DNA of 64,000 nt from Deltaproteobacteria bacterium (GCA_021779095.1 JAJYBI010000005.1:25345-89344), one strand, 5' to 3'; numbered from the stretch's first letter, positions 21,155 to 31,363 are shown. Numbers and translations: made by a program. Notes: generated from the letters alone by a model not told the origin.

Positions 21155-23818
21155 ATGGCGGGCAGAGAACTGGCCAAGGGGTACGAACCCCATGATGTCG
21201 AGAAAAAGTGGTACGCGGAGTGGGAAGGGAAGGGGTACTTTCACGCCGCGGCGACCTCGGACAGAAAACCGTTCAGCATCGTGATCCCGCCGCCGAATGT
21301 CACCGGCGCACTCCATATGGGGCATGCCCTCAACAACACCCTGCAGGATATCCTCTGTCGCTGGAAGCGGATGCAGGGGTACAACGTACTCTGGATGCCC
21401 GGGACGGACCATGCGGGGATTGCCACCCAGAACGTGGTGGAGCGTCAACTCGCCGGCGAGAAGAAGAACCGGCACGACCTCGGCCGCGAGAAGTTCATCG
21501 AGCGGGTCTGGCAGTGGAAGGGGGAGTCGGGCGGTCAGATCATCGGCCAGCTGAAGCGACTCGGTGCCTCCTGTGACTGGGAACGTGAGCGGTTCACCAT
21601 GGACGAGGGGCTCTCCCGGGCGGTGCGCACGGTGTTCGTGCGGCTGTACGAAGAGGGGCTCGTCTACCGCGACAACCGGCTCATCAACTGGTGCCCCCGC
21701 TGCCACACCGCCCTTTCGGACATCGAGGTGGAGCACGAGGACAAAAAAGGGCACCTGTGGCATATCCGGTACCCGGTGACCGGTCAGCCGGGCCGTTTCG
21801 TCACGGTGGCCACGACCCGTCCCGAGACGATGCTGGGGGACACGGCGGTGGCGGTGCACCCGGAGGACGAACGATACCGCGAGCTGATCGGCACAACGGT
21901 GATCCTGCCGCTGGTGAACCGCGAGATACCGGTCGTGGCCGACGAATATGTGGACCGGGAGTTCGGTACCGGCGTGGTGAAGATCACCCCGGCGCACGAC
22001 TTCAACGACTTCGAGGTGGGGACGCGCCATAACCTCGAACGGATCAACGTGTTCGACGCATCGGGGATCATCAACGAAGCCGGAGGGCAGTACGCCGGCC
22101 TGGACCGGTTCGCCGCCCGGACGCAGATCGTCGCCGACCTGGAGACCGCAGGGCTTCTGGACAGAATCGATGATCACGCCCTCTCCGTGGGGGGCTGCTA
22201 CCGCTGCAAGACGGTGGTGGAGCCCTATCTCTCTCTCCAGTGGTACGTGAATGTGGGGCCGCTGGCGCAGCGGGCCCTTGCAGCGGTGCGTGAGGGGAAG
22301 ACCCGTATCCTGCCGAAACAGTGGGAGAATACCTACTACGACTGGATGGAGAACATCCGCGACTGGTGCATCTCCCGCCAGATCTGGTGGGGACATCGCA
22401 TCCCCGCCTGGTTCTGCGACAGCTGCGGGAAGGTGACGGTGGCGATGGAGGACCCTTCTAGCTGTGCAAGTTGCGGCAGCGTCGAGATTCACCAGGAGAC
22501 CGACGTCCTCGATACCTGGTTTTCGTCCGCCCTCTGGCCGTTCTCTACCATGGGGTGGCCGGACGAGACGCCCGAGCTGGCGACCTTCTATCCCACCTCC
22601 TGCCTTGTTACCGGCTTCGACATCCTCTTCTTCTGGGTGGCCCGGATGATGATGATGGGGCTGCATTTCATGGACGAGGTGCCGTTCGCCGACGTCTACA
22701 TCCATGCCCTGGTGCGTGACGCCCAGGGGCAGAAGATGTCCAAGTCCAAGGGGAACGTCATCGACCCGCTGACGGTCATCGACCAGTACGGCACCGACGC
22801 CTTCCGGTTCACCCTGGCGGCCTTCGCCGCACAGGGGCGCGACATCAAGCTGGCGGAGGACCGGATCGCCGGTTATCGCAACTTCTGCAACAAGGTCTGG
22901 AACGCCGCCCGCTTCACACTCATGAACCTGGAAGGATTCGCGCCCGATGCGGTGAAGCTCGAAGAGGTTACGCTCTCCGACGGCGACAAGTGGATACTGC
23001 ACCGGCTGAACGAAACCGCACGCGCCACGGCGGAGGCGCTTGCCGGCTACCATTTCAACGAGGCGGCCATGGGGCTCTACCAGTTCACCTGGAGCGAGTT
23101 CTGCGACTGGTACCTGGAACTTTCCAAGCGGGACCTGTACGGCGACGACCCGGAACGGAAACGGGTGGCGCAGTACGTACTCTGGTACACCCTGGAGAGT
23201 CTCTTGCGGCTCCTGCATCCGTTCATGCCGTTCATCAGCGAGGAGATCTGGCAGACGCTTCCCGGTGAGAAGGGGGTGCCGAGCATCATGCTCGCCCCGT
23301 ACCCCGAGCCGTGCGAGGAGCTGTCGTTCCCGAGCGCCGCCGCCGGGATGGAGCAGGTCATGGCGGTCATCGGCGGCATCCGCAACATCCGTGGCGAGAT
23401 GGAGGTGCCTCCCAGCAAGGAGATCGCCGTGATCCTCTCCTGTGGTTCAGAGGAGAGCCTGCGGATCATGAGGCACGGCGAGGGGGCCATCGTCAGTCTC
23501 GCCCGCGTCTCCAGTCTGGCCATCGGCCGCGACCTGGAAAAGCCGGAGGACGCCTCCATCCAGGTGGCCGGCGACGTGCAGATCTTCGTGCCACTGAAGG
23601 GGCTCGTGAATGTGGAAGAGGAAGAGAAGCGGCTCCTGAAGGAGATCGGCAAGGTAGAAAAAGAGATCGAGCAGTTCGCGAATAAACTCCAGAATCCGAG
23701 CTTCGTCGATCGCGCCCCGGCGGACGTCGTGGCGAAGGAGCGCGAGAAGCTTGCCGAGGCGACCGCCAAGCGTGAGGTGCTGGCGGAGAGCCTGGAAAAG
23801 ATCAGAAGACTCGTGTAA
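21155..23818 (+). CDS. valS: Valyl-tRNA synthetase
   Basis: A class I aminoacyl-tRNA synthetase that charges tRNA-Val. The HIGH-type motif is the HMGH of VTGALHMGHAL, the KMSKS motif is QKMSKSKGNVIDPL, and the editing domain shows TTRPETMLGDTAVAVHP. The C-terminal 70 residues form the ValS tRNA-binding coiled coil, rich in Lys and Glu. The length is 887 residues. I chose the ATG giving MAGRELAKG, eight bases after GCGAGGA; a TTG two codons earlier is also possible. Confidence 0.98.
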   Translation: MAGRELAKGYEPHDVEKKWYAEWEGKGYFHAAATSDRKPFSIVIPPPNVTGALHMGHALNNTLQDILCRWKRMQGYNVLWMPGTDHAGIATQNVVERQLAGEKKNRHDLGREKFIERVWQWKGESGGQIIGQLKRLGASCDWERERFTMDEGLSRAVRTVFVRLYEEGLVYRDNRLINWCPRCHTALSDIEVEHEDKKGHLWHIRYPVTGQPGRFVTVATTRPETMLGDTAVAVHPEDERYRELIGTTVILPLVNREIPVVADEYVDREFGTGVVKITPAHDFNDFEVGTRHNLERINVFDASGIINEAGGQYAGLDRFAARTQIVADLETAGLLDRIDDHALSVGGCYRCKTVVEPYLSLQWYVNVGPLAQRALAAVREGKTRILPKQWENTYYDWMENIRDWCISRQIWWGHRIPAWFCDSCGKVTVAMEDPSSCASCGSVEIHQETDVLDTWFSSALWPFSTMGWPDETPELATFYPTSCLVTGFDILFFWVARMMMMGLHFMDEVPFADVYIHALVRDAQGQKMSKSKGNVIDPLTVIDQYGTDAFRFTLAAFAAQGRDIKLAEDRIAGYRNFCNKVWNAARFTLMNLEGFAPDAVKLEEVTLSDGDKWILHRLNETARATAEALAGYHFNEAAMGLYQFTWSEFCDWYLELSKRDLYGDDPERKRVAQYVLWYTLESLLRLLHPFMPFISEEIWQTLPGEKGVPSIMLAPYPEPCEELSFPSAAAGMEQVMAVIGGIRNIRGEMEVPPSKEIAVILSCGSEESLRIMRHGEGAIVSLARVSSLAIGRDLEKPEDASIQVAGDVQIFVPLKGLVNVEEEEKRLLKEIGKVEKEIEQFANKLQNPSFVDRAPADVVAKEREKLAEATAKREVLAESLEKIRRLV

Positions 23819-23861
23819 TGCAGGTGTGTTTCGTCGTTATTCTCGTTCGTACTGGTGATAG

Positions 23862-24839
23862 ATGACGTATCCCCTTGTCGTATATCTCATCCCGTTCGTC
23901 TTCGGCGCCGTGGTCGGCTCGTTCCTGAACGTCTGCATCTACCGGGTGCCGAAGGACGAATCGGTGGTGTTCCCGCCATCCCACTGTCCCCGGTGCGACT
24001 ACCGGATCCGCTGGTACGACAACATTCCGATCGTCAGCTATCTTCTCCTGCGGGGGAACTGCCGGTCGTGCGGGTGCCGTATCTCACCCCTGTATCCGCT
24101 GGTGGAACTGCTGAACGGCCTCCTTACCATGTTCCTGTTCCTTCGGTTCGGAGCGACCCCGACGTTTCTGGTGTTGTTTCTTTTCTGCGCCGCCCTCGTC
24201 GTTATCACCTTCATCGACCTGGAACACCAGATCATCCCCGACGTCATTTCCGTCCCGGGCATCCTGGTCGGCTACCTCGCTTCGCTGTTCGTTCCCGTCT
24301 TTTCGTACAGGGTGTTTCTTTCCGGCATCACGACGGGGTTCGGTACTCTCCTGATCCTGCTGGCCGGCTACCGCTGGCTGACCCGGAGGGAGGACGAGCC
24401 GGGAGTGCTCAAGGAACTGGTGCAGTTGTCGTTGTTCGCTGCTCCGGCAGCACTTGCCGCATGGCACTACGCCCCGCTGTTTCCCTTTCACTCCTGGGCG
24501 GACTCACTGTCCGGCATACTCGTTGGCGGCGGCAGCCTCCTGCTGGTCGCATCCGCCTACGCAGCAATCGCCGGGCGCGAGGGGATGGGGGGGGGCGATA
24601 TCAAGCTCCTTGCCATGATGGGGGCGTTTCTCGGCTGGCGTGCCATCCCGTTCATCGTTTTCGCCGGTTCGCTCGTCGGATCGGTCATCGGCATCACCGT
24701 CATGGTGCTCCAGAAGAAGGACAGCAAGCTGGCACTGCCGTTCGGACCGTTCCTTGCTTTCGGTGCGGTGTTGTATATATTCTTCGGCAGGCAGATAATC
24801 CACTGGTACCTCCACCTCGGAGGTGCATCGGGGGGGTAG
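23862..24839 (+). CDS. pilD: Type IV prepilin leader peptidase / N-methyltransferase
   Basis: An inner-membrane aspartyl peptidase that cuts prepilin leaders after Gly and methylates the new N-terminus. The N-terminal segment GAVVGSFLNVCIYRVP is characteristic. The zinc-binding pairs CPRC and CRSC sit around residues 44-72. The two catalytic Asp are in FIDLEHQIIPD and GGGDIKLLAMMG. Several membrane helices are evident in 325 residues. It opens the pilus module: the downstream pseudopilins are its expected substrates. The Shine-Dalgarno sequence is weak (GGTGATAG). Confidence 0.95.
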   Translation: MTYPLVVYLIPFVFGAVVGSFLNVCIYRVPKDESVVFPPSHCPRCDYRIRWYDNIPIVSYLLLRGNCRSCGCRISPLYPLVELLNGLLTMFLFLRFGATPTFLVLFLFCAALVVITFIDLEHQIIPDVISVPGILVGYLASLFVPVFSYRVFLSGITTGFGTLLILLAGYRWLTRREDEPGVLKELVQLSLFAAPAALAAWHYAPLFPFHSWADSLSGILVGGGSLLLVASAYAAIAGREGMGGGDIKLLAMMGAFLGWRAIPFIVFAGSLVGSVIGITVMVLQKKDSKLALPFGPFLAFGAVLYIFFGRQIIHWYLHLGGASGG

Positions 24840-24849
24840 CCGTACCGTC

Positions 24850-26346
24850 ATGACGCCCACACGATTCCGCCTTACCTTTGCCATCCTGTCGGCACTCGCC
24901 GGTCTCCTGCTCCTGACCTGGCTGCTGCTGAGCCTCATCTCATTCAAAACCGCCGAAAACGATCTCTATACCCAGAAACGCGATGCCATGCATCTCGTCC
25001 TCTCTTCCGCGCTCTCGCTGTTTCCGGAGAGGGCGGCCACGACGAATGCGGTGACGGCCGATTCGGCTTTCGTCCGATATTGCGTACAACTTGCCCGCGA
25101 CCCCCGTTTTGCCGGCATGCTGGTGATAGACCGTGCCGGTATCGGCGTGTATCGTAACGGCGCCCTTGCCCAATCCGACCCGCTGCTGGTTCGTATCGCC
25201 ACGCAGGGGGGAGAGGCTGCCCAGTTACTGGACGGACGTCACTACCTTGCGGTCTATCTCCCCGTGGCGTCCGCCGGCAGGATAATTGGCGGCGCCAAGC
25301 TCGTGTTCTCCCTGACCGCGGAACATGCGCGGCTTTTGAGGTCGCGCAACCTGTTTCTGGCGTACTTCGTCCTCGATTTCCTGCTCCTGCTTGCCATCGG
25401 TTCCTGGCTGCTCTCCCGCATCGTCATTGTGCCGATCACCCGGCTGCTGTCCGCGACCCGGCGGGTTGCTGACGGGGACTACACCCACAAGGTGCATGTA
25501 CCCGGCTGCGCCGAATTCGCCGAGCTTGCGGAATCGTTCAATACCATGATCGGGACACTGAACGACAAGCAGGTCGAGGTCGAGCGTCACGTCGCCTCGC
25601 TGGAGGAGACCAACCGGGCGCTGGCCGCAGCCCGCGAGGAAACGCTCCGCTCGGAGAAGATGGCGTCCGTAGGGCTGCTTGCCGCCGGGATGGCTCACGA
25701 GATCGGTACGCCACTCGCTTCCATCATGGGATATGCGACCCTCCTCTCCGACGAATTGGGGGGGGATGAGGAAAAGTCCGATTATCTGCGTCGCATGCAG
25801 GACGATGCATCCCGTATCGACCGGATTATTCACGGACTGCTGGATTTTGCCCGGCCGGCCGAAGGACTCCGGGAAGAGGTTGCACTGGCCGGACTGATTC
25901 GCTGCACGCTCGAACTCGTGCAGCAGCAGGGGGCATTCAAGCGGATTTCCGTTGCGACGAAGATTCCCGACGGTATTCCACCGATCCTCGCAGACCGGAA
26001 CCAGTTGCAGCAGGTCTTCATCAATCTGTTCCTCAACGCCCGGGACGCCATGCCCGGCGGCGGAGAACTTTCCGTGTCCGTCAACACCGTTACGGACAAG
26101 ACGGGGAGGATCACCGTCGAGATCCGTGATACGGGGTGCGGCATCGCAGCCGGGGATCTGCCGAAGATATTCGATCCGTTCTTCACCACCAAGGAGCCGG
26201 GGAAGGGAACGGGACTCGGCCTGGCCATCAGCGCCAGGATCGTGGAAAGTTTCGGCGGCAGCATCGACGTGGAGAGCGCACCTGGAGCGGGTACCTGCTT
26301 TCGGTTGTGGCTGCCGACTGTAACGGATGGAGAGGAGAGGGGATGA
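24850..26346 (+). CDS. Membrane sensor histidine kinase, NtrB/PilS-like
   Basis: The 498-residue protein has a transmembrane helix at about 10-30, a periplasmic sensor region to about 160, a second helix at about 170-192 and a HAMP domain. The HisKA site is [16 protein letters not shown], and the ATPase domain shows [21 protein letters not shown] and [12 protein letters not shown]. The stop codon overlaps the start of the downstream sigma-54 activator (ATGA), so the two make a cognate pair. It begins 10 bases after pilD. Position suggests control of pilus genes, but this is inferred. Confidence 0.92.
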   Translation: MTPTRFRLTFAILSALAGLLLLTWLLLSLISFKTAENDLYTQKRDAMHLVLSSALSLFPERAATTNAVTADSAFVRYCVQLARDPRFAGMLVIDRAGIGVYRNGALAQSDPLLVRIATQGGEAAQLLDGRHYLAVYLPVASAGRIIGGAKLVFSLTAEHARLLRSRNLFLAYFVLDFLLLLAIGSWLLSRIVIVPITRLLSATRRVADGDYTHKVHVPGCAEFAELAESFNTMIGTLNDKQVEVERHVASLEETNRALAAAREETLRSEKMASVGLLAAGMAHEIGTPLASIMGYATLLSDELGGDEEKSDYLRRMQDDASRIDRIIHGLLDFARPAEGLREEVALAGLIRCTLELVQQQGAFKRISVATKIPDGIPPILADRNQLQQVFINLFLNARDAMPGGGELSVSVNTVTDKTGRITVEIRDTGCGIAAGDLPKIFDPFFTTKEPGKGTGLGLAISARIVESFGGSIDVESAPGAGTCFRLWLPTVTDGEERG

Positions 26347-27728
26347 TGGGGAAGGGGCCGGGGAAATTAAGGTCGGTTCTTGTCGTGGATGACGAGGAAA
26401 ACCTGCGGCACATGCTTTCCGTGACCCTGGGAAAGCAGGGGTACGCCGTCGATCAGGCAGCCAACGGGGAAGAGGCGCTGGAAAAGTCGACTGTCCGCGA
26501 TTACGACTTTATCCTCTGCGACATCAGGATGCCGGTCATGGATGGCCCCGCGTTTCTCGCACGGATGGTGGAGCGGGGCGGCGGGACGACGATCATCATG
26601 ATGTCCGCGTACGGAACCATGACCGATGCGCTCGACTGTATGAAGCAGGGGGCCTACGATTTCATCTCGAAACCGTTCAAGAACGACGAGATCGTACTCA
26701 CTCTCCGGAAGGCGGAAGAACGGGAGAAGTTGAAGCGGGAGAATCGCCGGCTCAAAAAACTGCTCGGGCGAGAATATTCGTTCGCGCATATTTACAGCAA
26801 GAACCCGCGGATGCAGGAGATATTCACCCTCGTACGCAAGGTGGCGGATTTCCGGACGACGGTCCTCGTCCTCGGTGAATCGGGGACGGGGAAGGAATTG
26901 ATCGCCCGGGCAGTGCATTTCAACAGCAACCGGCGGTCCGCACCGTTTGTTGCCGTCAACTGCGGTGCAATCCCCGAGTCGCTCCTGGAAAGCGAACTGT
27001 TCGGGCACGTCCGCGGCGCGTTTACCGATGCGTCAGGTGACAAGGCCGGTCTGTTCGAACAGGCGAATGGCGGTACCCTTTTCCTGGACGAGATCGGCGA
27101 ATTGCCCCTGCCGCTTCAGGTCAAACTGCTGCGGGTCCTCCAGGAGGGAGAGATCAGACGGGTCGGTGCCACCGCATCCGTGCCGATTGATGCCAGGGTC
27201 ATCTCGGCCACGTCGAAGGACCTCGCCCGGGAGGTGGCGGAGCAACGGTTCAGGGAGGACCTCTTTTTCCGGTTGAACGTGTTCAGTATCGTTCTCCCCC
27301 CGCTGCGCGAACGACTGGAAGATATCCCGTTGCTGGTAGACCATTTTCTGGAAAAATACGGCGAGCGATACGGTCTGTTCGGTGTCAGTGTCACCTCCGG
27401 CTTCATCCATGCCCTGATGGAATACACATGGCCCGGAAACGTCCGCGAACTGGAAAACTGCGTTGAAAGGGCGCTGGTTTTGTGCGATGGCGGTGATATC
27501 GATGAGCCGTGTCTTCCTGCAACGGTCAGGGCCATGCTAACTGACGAGGTGTGTACGTCATCGGAAGAGGAATCCCTTTCCATCAAGCGGGCGGAAGCCG
27601 CGCTGGAACGGAGGCTTATTGCCAAGGCGCTTGCCGTGACGGGCGGCAACCGGACGCACGCGGCAAAACTCCTCGATATCAGCCATCGTGCGCTTCTTTA
27701 CAAAATCAAGGAGTTTGGCATATGCTGA
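26343..27728 (+). CDS. Sigma-54-dependent response regulator, NtrC/PilR-like
   Basis: The 461-residue protein has a receiver domain (phospho-Asp in [13 protein letters not shown]), an AAA+ domain (Walker [14 protein letters not shown], sigma-54 loop GAFTDA, Walker [15 protein letters not shown]) and a C-terminal Fis-type helix-turn-helix ([20 protein letters not shown]). The loop reads GAFTDA, a common natural variant of GAFTGA. The start codon overlaps the kinase stop; a second ATG follows at once. It precedes the minor pilin genes by 128 bases, so it is a plausible regulator of them. No convincing -24/-12 element was seen just upstream of those genes. Confidence 0.93.
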   Translation: MMGKGPGKLRSVLVVDDEENLRHMLSVTLGKQGYAVDQAANGEEALEKSTVRDYDFILCDIRMPVMDGPAFLARMVERGGGTTIIMMSAYGTMTDALDCMKQGAYDFISKPFKNDEIVLTLRKAEEREKLKRENRRLKKLLGREYSFAHIYSKNPRMQEIFTLVRKVADFRTTVLVLGESGTGKELIARAVHFNSNRRSAPFVAVNCGAIPESLLESELFGHVRGAFTDASGDKAGLFEQANGGTLFLDEIGELPLPLQVKLLRVLQEGEIRRVGATASVPIDARVISATSKDLAREVAEQRFREDLFFRLNVFSIVLPPLRERLEDIPLLVDHFLEKYGERYGLFGVSVTSGFIHALMEYTWPGNVRELENCVERALVLCDGGDIDEPCLPATVRAMLTDEVCTSSEEESLSIKRAEAALERRLIAKALAVTGGNRTHAAKLLDISHRALLYKIKEFGIC

Positions 27729-27750
27729 CCTCTGTACGGTAAAAGAATGC

Positions 27751-27778
27751 TTGACCAAAATGGTTGGTATGGTGTAAT
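27751..27778 (+). promoter_or_regulatory. Putative sigma-70 promoter before the minor pilin genes
   Basis: TTGACC at 27751-27756 and TGTAAT at 27773-27778 are separated by 16 bases. It lies 78 bases upstream of the first FimT-like gene and just after the sigma-54 activator gene. Confidence 0.45.
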
Positions 27779-27855
27779 GATGTGGTCGTTCGGTAATCGC
27801 AGGACGATTGTTTCGCTGATTGCTTGCAGAGACTTCACCGGAAAGGCGGTGGACT

Positions 27856-28443
27856 ATGCGGGATTATTGGTGCCGATACCACATTGCGATTGGCCACGTG
27901 ACGCGGGTACGTTATGGTTTCACTCTTCTGGAACTTCTGATAACCATCGCTCTCATTAGTGTGCTATATGCCATTGCCGTGCCTTTGGTGCGCAGTATCC
28001 ATGACGATTGCTGTCTCAAGGCTGCCGTTCTGGAAATCACCGAGATGATCAAGGAGGGCCGGCTCAATGCCCAGGGAGAGAAGTATTATGCCGTCGGCTT
28101 TACACCCGCCAGCGGGCGGGTGGCATTGATTTCGGACAGAGGCCCCGACGGACAATGGAACACGAACGACGATACGGTGATACGTTCATTCACCTTGCCA
28201 TCCAACGGAGCGGAACTGAAGTTCGGCTACGGTAGTCACGGACCTTTGCCCAAGCGAGGGGCCGATGCGGACGGCGTCACGTTTCAGAACAACAATACGC
28301 TTATCTGCAATCCTGAACTCACCGGTTCCAGTGGTGCGGTTTATCTGATTGCCCGCAGCGGCTCGGCACGGGCAATATTGGTCAATTCTACGGATTTTGA
28401 ATGGACGGTGTGGCGCTGGGAGGGGAAATGGGTCATGCAATAA
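27856..28443 (+). CDS. FimT/GspH-like pseudopilin
   Basis: A 195-residue minor pilin. The type III leader ends RVRYG, followed by FTLLELLITIALISVLYAIA, with Glu at +5. The leader is about 21 residues if the ATG at 27856 is used (AAAGGCGGTGG upstream); a GTG nearer the cleavage site lacks a good ribosome site. The C-terminal globular part contains two Cys and the GspH-like beta-rich pattern. It is expected to be cut by the prepilin peptidase and to sit in the initiating tip complex. A strong hairpin terminator follows, separating it from the DsbC-like gene. Confidence 0.85.
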   Translation: MRDYWCRYHIAIGHVTRVRYGFTLLELLITIALISVLYAIAVPLVRSIHDDCCLKAAVLEITEMIKEGRLNAQGEKYYAVGFTPASGRVALISDRGPDGQWNTNDDTVIRSFTLPSNGAELKFGYGSHGPLPKRGADADGVTFQNNNTLICNPELTGSSGAVYLIARSGSARAILVNSTDFEWTVWRWEGKWVMQ

Positions 28444-28469
28444 ATGCGGTGTATTGACCGTACTTCTTG

Positions 28470-28503
28470 ACAGGCTATGCATTTTTTGCATAGCCTGTGT
28501 TGT
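28470..28503 (+). terminator. Intrinsic terminator hairpin
   Basis: A perfect 12-bp stem (ACAGGCTATGCA and its inverse) encloses a short T loop and is followed by GTTGTTT. It lies 27 bases after the FimT-like stop. The T-tract is imperfect, so read-through is possible. Confidence 0.75.
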
Positions 28504-28618
28504 TTGATTTCGTTATTACGATGTATTCATAGGTAGTTACACGCGCTGGATCAACGGCATTTGATTTGCATTGACTACTGGCAAGATAACACATCCTTTG
28601 ATGGAAGGTGGCTGGAAG

Positions 28619-29401
28619 ATGAGACTCTGTTTGTTAATGGTTTTTGCGTTCCTGTTCACGGTGACTACGGCATTTGCTTTTCCTCAGACCAAGCCGGGCG
28701 TGGATTGCGCCTCGTGTCACACGCTGTCCGTCAAGGAGGCAAACGACCTCATCGGAAAGTTGATTCCAGGAGGCAAGGTCGTCGAGGTTAAGCAGTCACC
28801 GGTAAAGGGGTTGTTTGAACTGCACCTTGAAAGCAATGGACGGGTAGGGATTGCCCATGTGGATTACAGCAAGAAGTACATAGTTTCCGGTTTGATCTAT
28901 GATATTGCTTCAGGCGCAACGACTACCCCCATTACTCCTCCAAAGCCTGAAAAAGTGGATTTATCCCGCATTCCTCTGACTGATTCGGTAGTAATGGGTA
29001 ACCCGAAAGGGACAAAGAAACTGATTGTGTTCACCGACCCGGAGTGCCCTTTTTGCAAGAGGTTGCATTCAGAGTTGAAAAAGCTTGTGGCCATGGACCC
29101 GGACGTCGTCGTGTATGTAAAGATGTTTCCACTTCGCATGCATCCTCAGGCCTATGACGTTGCACGAGCCATTTTGACTTCCAAGGACCCTGTTGGCGCA
29201 CTTGACAAGGTGTTCGAGAAGTCAGAACAGCTGAAACCTGAGGGCGATGCCGGAAAAGATGCTGTGAACCAGTCAATCAAACTGGGTGAGTCACTCGGTG
29301 TTACCTCCACTCCGACGCTGGTGTTCTCAGATGGTACATTGCAGCCGGGAGCCAGTGATGCCGCATCGATATTGCAAAAGCTGAACGGTGTATCCAGGTA
29401 A
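28619..29401 (+). CDS. DsbC-like periplasmic disulfide isomerase with an extra N-terminal CxxCH
   Basis: A 260-residue exported protein. After the signal peptide (cut near AFAF) comes DCASCHTL, a CxxCH motif. A DsbC dimerisation-like domain follows (LSVKEANDLIGKLIPGGKVV to about residue 100), then a thioredoxin-fold domain with the active site DPECPFCKRLH and the cis-Pro loop VTSTPTLVFSDG. CPFC differs from the CGYC of E. coli DsbC. The CxxCH could hold a c-type heme or act as a second redox pair; the sequence cannot decide. It sits between pilus genes and could help fold cysteine-rich PilY1. The region looks more AT-rich than its neighbours. The start is supported by GGAAGGTGG; an ATG six codons upstream is possible. 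Confidence 0.85.
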   Translation: MRLCLLMVFAFLFTVTTAFAFPQTKPGVDCASCHTLSVKEANDLIGKLIPGGKVVEVKQSPVKGLFELHLESNGRVGIAHVDYSKKYIVSGLIYDIASGATTTPITPPKPEKVDLSRIPLTDSVVMGNPKGTKKLIVFTDPECPFCKRLHSELKKLVAMDPDVVVYVKMFPLRMHPQAYDVARAILTSKDPVGALDKVFEKSEQLKPEGDAGKDAVNQSIKLGESLGVTSTPTLVFSDGTLQPGASDAASILQKLNGVSR

Positions 29402-29430
29402 CTTAACCGTTTGTAAAGGGGTAGGGAAAG

Positions 29431-29946
29431 ATGGGTGAAAACAGCGTGGTAGAACCGGCAAACATTACAAGCTGTCTCCCAGGTGAACCGCCCGTACCGT
29501 TGCCGGAACAGTCACCGTCTTTTGTGACATGTAATGACGGCGGATTTACCCTCCTGGAGGTTCTCGTCGCGTTGACGATCCTGGCCATCGGGGTAATGGC
29601 CGTCGTCAGCATGCAGACTGTTGCCATGAGATCCAATACCATCGCCTACAGGATAACCGCAGCTTCCAACCTTGGACAGGAAGCACTGGAAGACATCCTG
29701 TCCAAGGATATCACGGACCCGATTTTTTTAACATCGGTCAATAATCAGGTGTACGATCTGGACCCCGACACTGCTGCGACGACGCGCACTGTTGCAGGTG
29801 CGGGTACATACGGTGCGACGTATTCGACCACCGTTGGCCCGGATGGCTCGGGCAATATACCGTCAGGTATAACTAAGGTAACCGTTACGATAACCGGTAC
29901 TGGCATCAACCCCGTTTCGTTTACCGGTTACAAGAGGACGATATGA
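29431..29946 (+). CDS. pilV: PilV/GspI-like minor pilin with long leader
   Basis: A 171-residue protein. The prepilin site is CNDGG followed by FTLLEVLVALTILAIGVMAV, with Glu at +5. The leader is unusually long at about 38 residues and rich in Pro and Glu; no better start lies closer, and AAAGGGGTAGGGAAAG precedes this ATG. The stop overlaps the pilW start by four bases. The order PilV-PilW-PilX matches the tip pseudopilins GspI-J-K. Confidence 0.88.
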   Translation: MGENSVVEPANITSCLPGEPPVPLPEQSPSFVTCNDGGFTLLEVLVALTILAIGVMAVVSMQTVAMRSNTIAYRITAASNLGQEALEDILSKDITDPIFLTSVNNQVYDLDPDTAATTRTVAGAGTYGATYSTTVGPDGSGNIPSGITKVTVTITGTGINPVSFTGYKRTI

Positions 29947-30824
29947 AATTCATTCGACGTAACGGCGGGTTTTCGCTGGTGGAAGTCCTGGTAGTGATGC
30001 TTATACTCGGCATATCCGTCAGTGCCATCTACTCGTTGTACCTTACCCACCTGAAAAATGCCTATACGCAGGATGCCGCACTCGAAGTGCAGCAGAATCT
30101 GCGTATGGGGATGGATACCATCAGCCGCGATCTCAGGATGGATGGGCTGTTCGTTCCGCTTTCCAACTCGGCAATAGGGGCCGGTCCGTACGGCTCATAT
30201 TCGACGAGCATCACCCTTAATTCTGCGTCGCCGACCGGACAGTTAGTCAACATCGTGCAGGATGAAGAAATCGCCACGCCCTCGGCCACCTACACGGCCG
30301 TTGTAAATTCCAAGTCTGGGCTGTTCGTTGGCGACTTTATCCGGGTGATACGACCCGCCACCTCGCAGCCCGTGTTTCAATCATTCTCGTCACTGAAAAT
30401 AAGCGGCTTAGCGACCTATTCCGCTGGCCCGCCGGCCTTGTACAGCGTTTCATTTCAACAATCCCCTACCGCGAATGTCTTTCCGGTCGGCAACGATGTA
30501 AAGGCGGGAGACGTAATCGTAAAGGATGCATATACCACTTCAGGGGCGTATGACACGTTGTCGTACTATGGGGTAACCGGCGGCGATTGCCCGGCGGGGC
30601 AGATGTGCCTTGCCAGATCGGTTAACGGCAGTGCGCCCGACATCGTTGCGGGCAATCTTACCTCCATACGATTCAGATACATATTGACTGATGGTTCCGA
30701 AAGCAATAACCCTACGGATGTAAGCTCGGTGCGGGCCGTACGGGTGACCCTTGCGGGACAGGCTTCTTCTGGCAGCGGGAAGCGGGAACTTACCTCGGTA
30801 GTTTACATGAGGAACAAGCGATGA
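29943..30824 (+). CDS. pilW: PilW/GspJ-like minor pilin
   Basis: A 293-residue protein with a short leader MKFIRRNGG, followed by FSLVEVLVVMLILGISVSAIY. A conserved helix (QQNLRMGMDTISRDLRMDG) follows, as in GspJ/PilW, and then a large beta-rich globular domain containing two Cys (DCPAGQMC). It is translationally coupled to pilV and pilX through ATGA overlaps. Expected to be part of the pilus-initiating tip complex. Confidence 0.9.
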   Translation: MKFIRRNGGFSLVEVLVVMLILGISVSAIYSLYLTHLKNAYTQDAALEVQQNLRMGMDTISRDLRMDGLFVPLSNSAIGAGPYGSYSTSITLNSASPTGQLVNIVQDEEIATPSATYTAVVNSKSGLFVGDFIRVIRPATSQPVFQSFSSLKISGLATYSAGPPALYSVSFQQSPTANVFPVGNDVKAGDVIVKDAYTTSGAYDTLSYYGVTGGDCPAGQMCLARSVNGSAPDIVAGNLTSIRFRYILTDGSESNNPTDVSSVRAVRVTLAGQASSGSGKRELTSVVYMRNKR

Positions 30825-31363
30825 GGCGTCTGGAGATGCACAATCATGGGGCGGGTGCGATCGGCGGGACCGGGGCCATGCTGGGGGACGAACAAGGTAT
30901 GGCCCTGATCATCGTCCTTATGGTCCTCTTGCTGCTGACGATTCTGGGGACCACGCTACTGACATCATCCACTTCGGACCTGCGGATTGCCGGTAACGAA
31001 CGCAACAGTCTGGATGCGTTTTATGCCGCCGATTCTGCACTGGAATATGGCATGACGACGGGCACGATATTTGAGAGCATTAATGGGAATACAACCGTCT
31101 GGCCAGCATCCGGAGGTGGGACGGGGAGCAATAAGGACTATAATACGGTAACTATACCGGGCACCAACAGTACTGCCCAGGTGAAGGTGCAGCTGATCGC
31201 AACCGGTTCCGTTCCCGCCGGCAGCGGCACGCAGGAAGACTCCGGCCTGAACGGCACAAGTTTCAAGGCCAACTATTTTCTCGTCAATGCAATCGGCGAT
31301 GATCAGAACAATAAAGCGACCGTTCAGGTCGAAACGGAAGTGGCCAAGATCGTGCCGCAATAA
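30821..31363 (+). CDS. pilX: PilX/GspK-like minor pilin
   Basis: A 180-residue protein. The N-terminal hydrophobic helix GMALIIVLMVLLLLTILGT has no Glu at +5, as is typical of the PilX/GspK class at the extreme tip. The conserved segment SDLRIAGNERNSLDAFYAAD matches the PilX N-terminal family. The leader is about 26 residues (ending GDEQG). It overlaps pilW by four bases. Confidence 0.88.
   Translation: MRRLEMHNHGAGAIGGTGAMLGDEQGMALIIVLMVLLLLTILGTTLLTSSTSDLRIAGNERNSLDAFYAADSALEYGMTTGTIFESINGNTTVWPASGGGTGSNKDYNTVTIPGTNSTAQVKVQLIATGSVPAGSGTQEDSGLNGTSFKANYFLVNAIGDDQNNKATVQVETEVAKIVPQ

Noticed and set aside
21122..23218. 698-codon open frame on the minus strand
   Set aside because: Antisense to valS; His/Pro/Gly-rich shadow.
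27751..27855. Sigma-54 -24/-12 promoter before the FimT-like gene
   Set aside because: No GG-N10-GC element with good flanks was found; a sigma-70-like site fits better, although the neighbouring activator is sigma-54 type.
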